In this document: positions 38,509 through 39,859 of the stretch, piece after piece
How positions within the stretch are numbered: the stretch's first letter is position 1
Layout of the letters: every line of letters starts with the position of its first letter
Translations under genes and position numbers: made by a program
NCBI GenBank assembly: GCA_937983545.1
Contig: CALJZP010000250.1
Span: forward strand, 1-39,859
Reading direction: 5' to 3'
DNA: 39,859 nt
Origin: an uncultured Azonexus sp.
Lineage (GTDB): Bacteria; Pseudomonadota; Gammaproteobacteria; Burkholderiales; Rhodocyclaceae
The notes under the pieces: generated by a model
Told to the model about the DNA's origin: nothing
Databases searched by the model: none
The model's input: the letters and a program-made list of their open reading frames with translations, nothing else

Positions 38509-38967
38509 TCAACCTCCTGCGGGCAGGCGCCCGCGCATTTTGTGGGTTTCATTGGGGCTCCCGCCGGCCTGGCGGGCTATCGCCAGTTGATCCGGCGTCA
38601 GCCAGCCCAGTTCGGCGACCTTCTCGTAACTACCGAGAACATGGCGCAGCACCGCTGCCAGCTCGGTATCAGACAAGGTCGCGAAGGAAGGCATATTGCC
38701 GGTGTAGCGAACGCCGTCGACCGTGATGCTACCGACCATGCCAGTCAAGGCGACGCGCAACAGGTAGCGGCGTCCCTCCTCGCTGGCTGCATGGCGGCCG
38801 ATGTTGCCGACCAACGGCGGTGCGATACCGGGTGCGCCGACCGCACCCGGCTGGTGGCAAGCCTGGCAATGGGCGACGAAGAGCGCAGCCCCATCGGCTG
38901 CTCCCTGGGCTTGCGCGGATGCGCAGGCAACCAACAAACCGAGAGTTGCAAATACCCTGCGTGCCAT
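38509..38967 (-). CDS. c-type cytochrome (monoheme, CQACH)
   Basis: Signal peptide plus GAALFVAHCQACHQPGAVGAPGIAPPLVGN; Met-ligand candidate NMPSFATLSDTELAAVLRHV. Confidence 0.9.
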   Translation of the reverse strand: MARRVFATLGLLVACASAQAQGAADGAALFVAHCQACHQPGAVGAPGIAPPLVGNIGRHAASEEGRRYLLRVALTGMVGSITVDGVRYTGNMPSFATLSDTELAAVLRHVLGSYEKVAELGWLTPDQLAIARQAGGSPNETHKMRGRLPAGG

Positions 38968-38970
38968 GAC

Positions 38971-39495
38971 TCAGCTCTTGCCGTCGCCAACGCCGACGAT
39001 GGCGGCCACCGTGCAGTTGTACATGTTGCTGCTGTTGGCCATGCACCAGTTGATGTCGTTGTGGACCCCCATGCGGTAGCCCGGACGCTCGCGCTCGTTG
39101 CGGTTGCAACCGCAATGGCCGCAGGCGGTGGCGCCACAGCAGTCGTTATAGCTGATCAGGTAGTCCTTGCCATCGGCCGGGTTGCGGCAGGTACCGACCC
39201 AGGTGACCTTGGAGATTTCGGTACCCGGCGGGCAGCTGGAAATCGTGCCGCCGCAGCAGGTGCAGAGGAAGCCGTCGAGCGCGCAGTAACGCCAGTAGTC
39301 GCAAGTGGTGTCGTCGTTGGCCTTGCTCGGGGCGGCGGCATGGGCGCCCTGCCCGATCCGGTCGAAAGGCAGCACCGGCAGCACGAAGGCCGTGCCGACG
39401 AAGACCTTGCCAAGCTTGGCCAGCGCGCTGCGTCGCGACGAAGACTGGGCTACCCGACGGGTCTTGTGTTCAAAAAAATCATCGAACCATTTCAT
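38971..39495 (-). CDS. aauA: Aromatic amine dehydrogenase small (TTQ) subunit
   Basis: CDYWRYCALDGFLCTCCGG...CPPGTEISKVTWVGTCRNPADGKDYLISYNDCCGATACGHCGCNRNERERPGYRMGVHNDINWCM; Cys-rich fold, TTQ Trp positions, Tat-like SSRRSALAKLG leader. ATG at 39495. Confidence 0.92.
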   Translation of the reverse strand: MKWFDDFFEHKTRRVAQSSSRRSALAKLGKVFVGTAFVLPVLPFDRIGQGAHAAAPSKANDDTTCDYWRYCALDGFLCTCCGGTISSCPPGTEISKVTWVGTCRNPADGKDYLISYNDCCGATACGHCGCNRNERERPGYRMGVHNDINWCMANSSNMYNCTVAAIVGVGDGKS

Positions 39496-39523
39496 TTTTA
39501 GTTTCTCCTTGCTGGGGCACGCC

Positions 39524-39859
39524 TCAGGCGCGTTGATCGATGTATTCCTGGATCGAGGCCACACCGGCCTCCTTGGCGGCGAACAGGCTTTCCAGCTGTT
39601 CGCGGGAATTGACCAGGCCTTTGCCGCGGATCGCACCGTCCTCGCCGATCAATACGGCATACGGCAGCTTGGCGATGCGATAAGTCATGCCGAGGTCGGT
39701 GGAGAGCGCATACGGGAAATCCTGCAGCTCGGCCTTCTTGTAAAACTCGGCATGCGCCGGCAATTCGCCGTCGCTGGCCAGGGCTACATCAAGCCAGGCC
39801 GATTCATCCTGACGGATGGACTTAAGGACCGGCAGCAGCTTCTTGCACACCGGGCAGGT
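39524..39859 (-). CDS. aauD: MauD/AauD-like thioredoxin-fold maturation protein (N-terminus outside window)
   Basis: Frame open to the window edge: (T)CPVCKKLLPVLKSIRQDESAWLDVALASDGE...FPYALSTDLGMTYRIAKLPYAVLIGEDG; CPVC redox motif, adjacent to aauA. Confidence 0.85.
   Translation of the reverse strand, partial: TCPVCKKLLPVLKSIRQDESAWLDVALASDGELPAHAEFYKKAELQDFPYALSTDLGMTYRIAKLPYAVLIGEDGAIRGKGLVNSREQLESLFAAKEAGVASIQEYIDQRA

Noticed and set aside
1-39859. CRISPR arrays, tRNA/rRNA genes, transposases, phage or toxin-antitoxin modules
   Set aside because: None recognised by eye: no regular spaced repeats, no transposase or integrase motifs, no tRNA cloverleaf noticed. A tRNAscan/Infernal run would be needed to exclude small RNAs.

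Overview
High-GC bacterial chromosome segment with compact operons and no rRNA, tRNA, CRISPR array or mobile element that I could recognise. Gene content suggests a betaproteobacterium, probably Rhodocyclales (Dechloromonas/Azonexus-like); this is inference. From left to right: the 3' end of a COX15/CtaA gene, a DUF3597 protein, parC, a small His-rich ORF, a phasin, a SIR2 deacylase, a FliL-like secreted protein, a sensor kinase and NtrC-type regulator pair, a PhnD/PhnC/PhnE-E-type ABC transporter, trmA, a DsrE protein, an RhlE-like helicase and PBP1A. Two accessory blocks stand out. (1) 19854-29098: a CarH/LitR-like MerR-B12 (probable photoreceptor) regulator divergent from a tightly packed 10-gene operon: periplasmic Gpx, FolE2, flavin amine oxidase, DUF1365, CFA-synthase-like, chalcone-isomerase-like, GPH/MFS transporter, DUF3833, SDR and NTF2-like. 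The 106-bp intergenic region carries three 11-bp-phased TnnACAA repeats, the last coinciding with a -35 TTGACA, plus a 19-bp inverted repeat and two face-to-face promoters with overlapping -10s. (2) 29815-39859: an aromatic amine dehydrogenase (TTQ) operon truncated at the right edge (aauD', aauA, two c-type cytochromes), running co-directionally into a DUF1329/DUF1302/MMPL-RND/YCF48 envelope module and an aldehyde dehydrogenase. A sigma-54 -24/-12 element lies upstream of the ABC transporter, facing away from the NtrC-type regulator.
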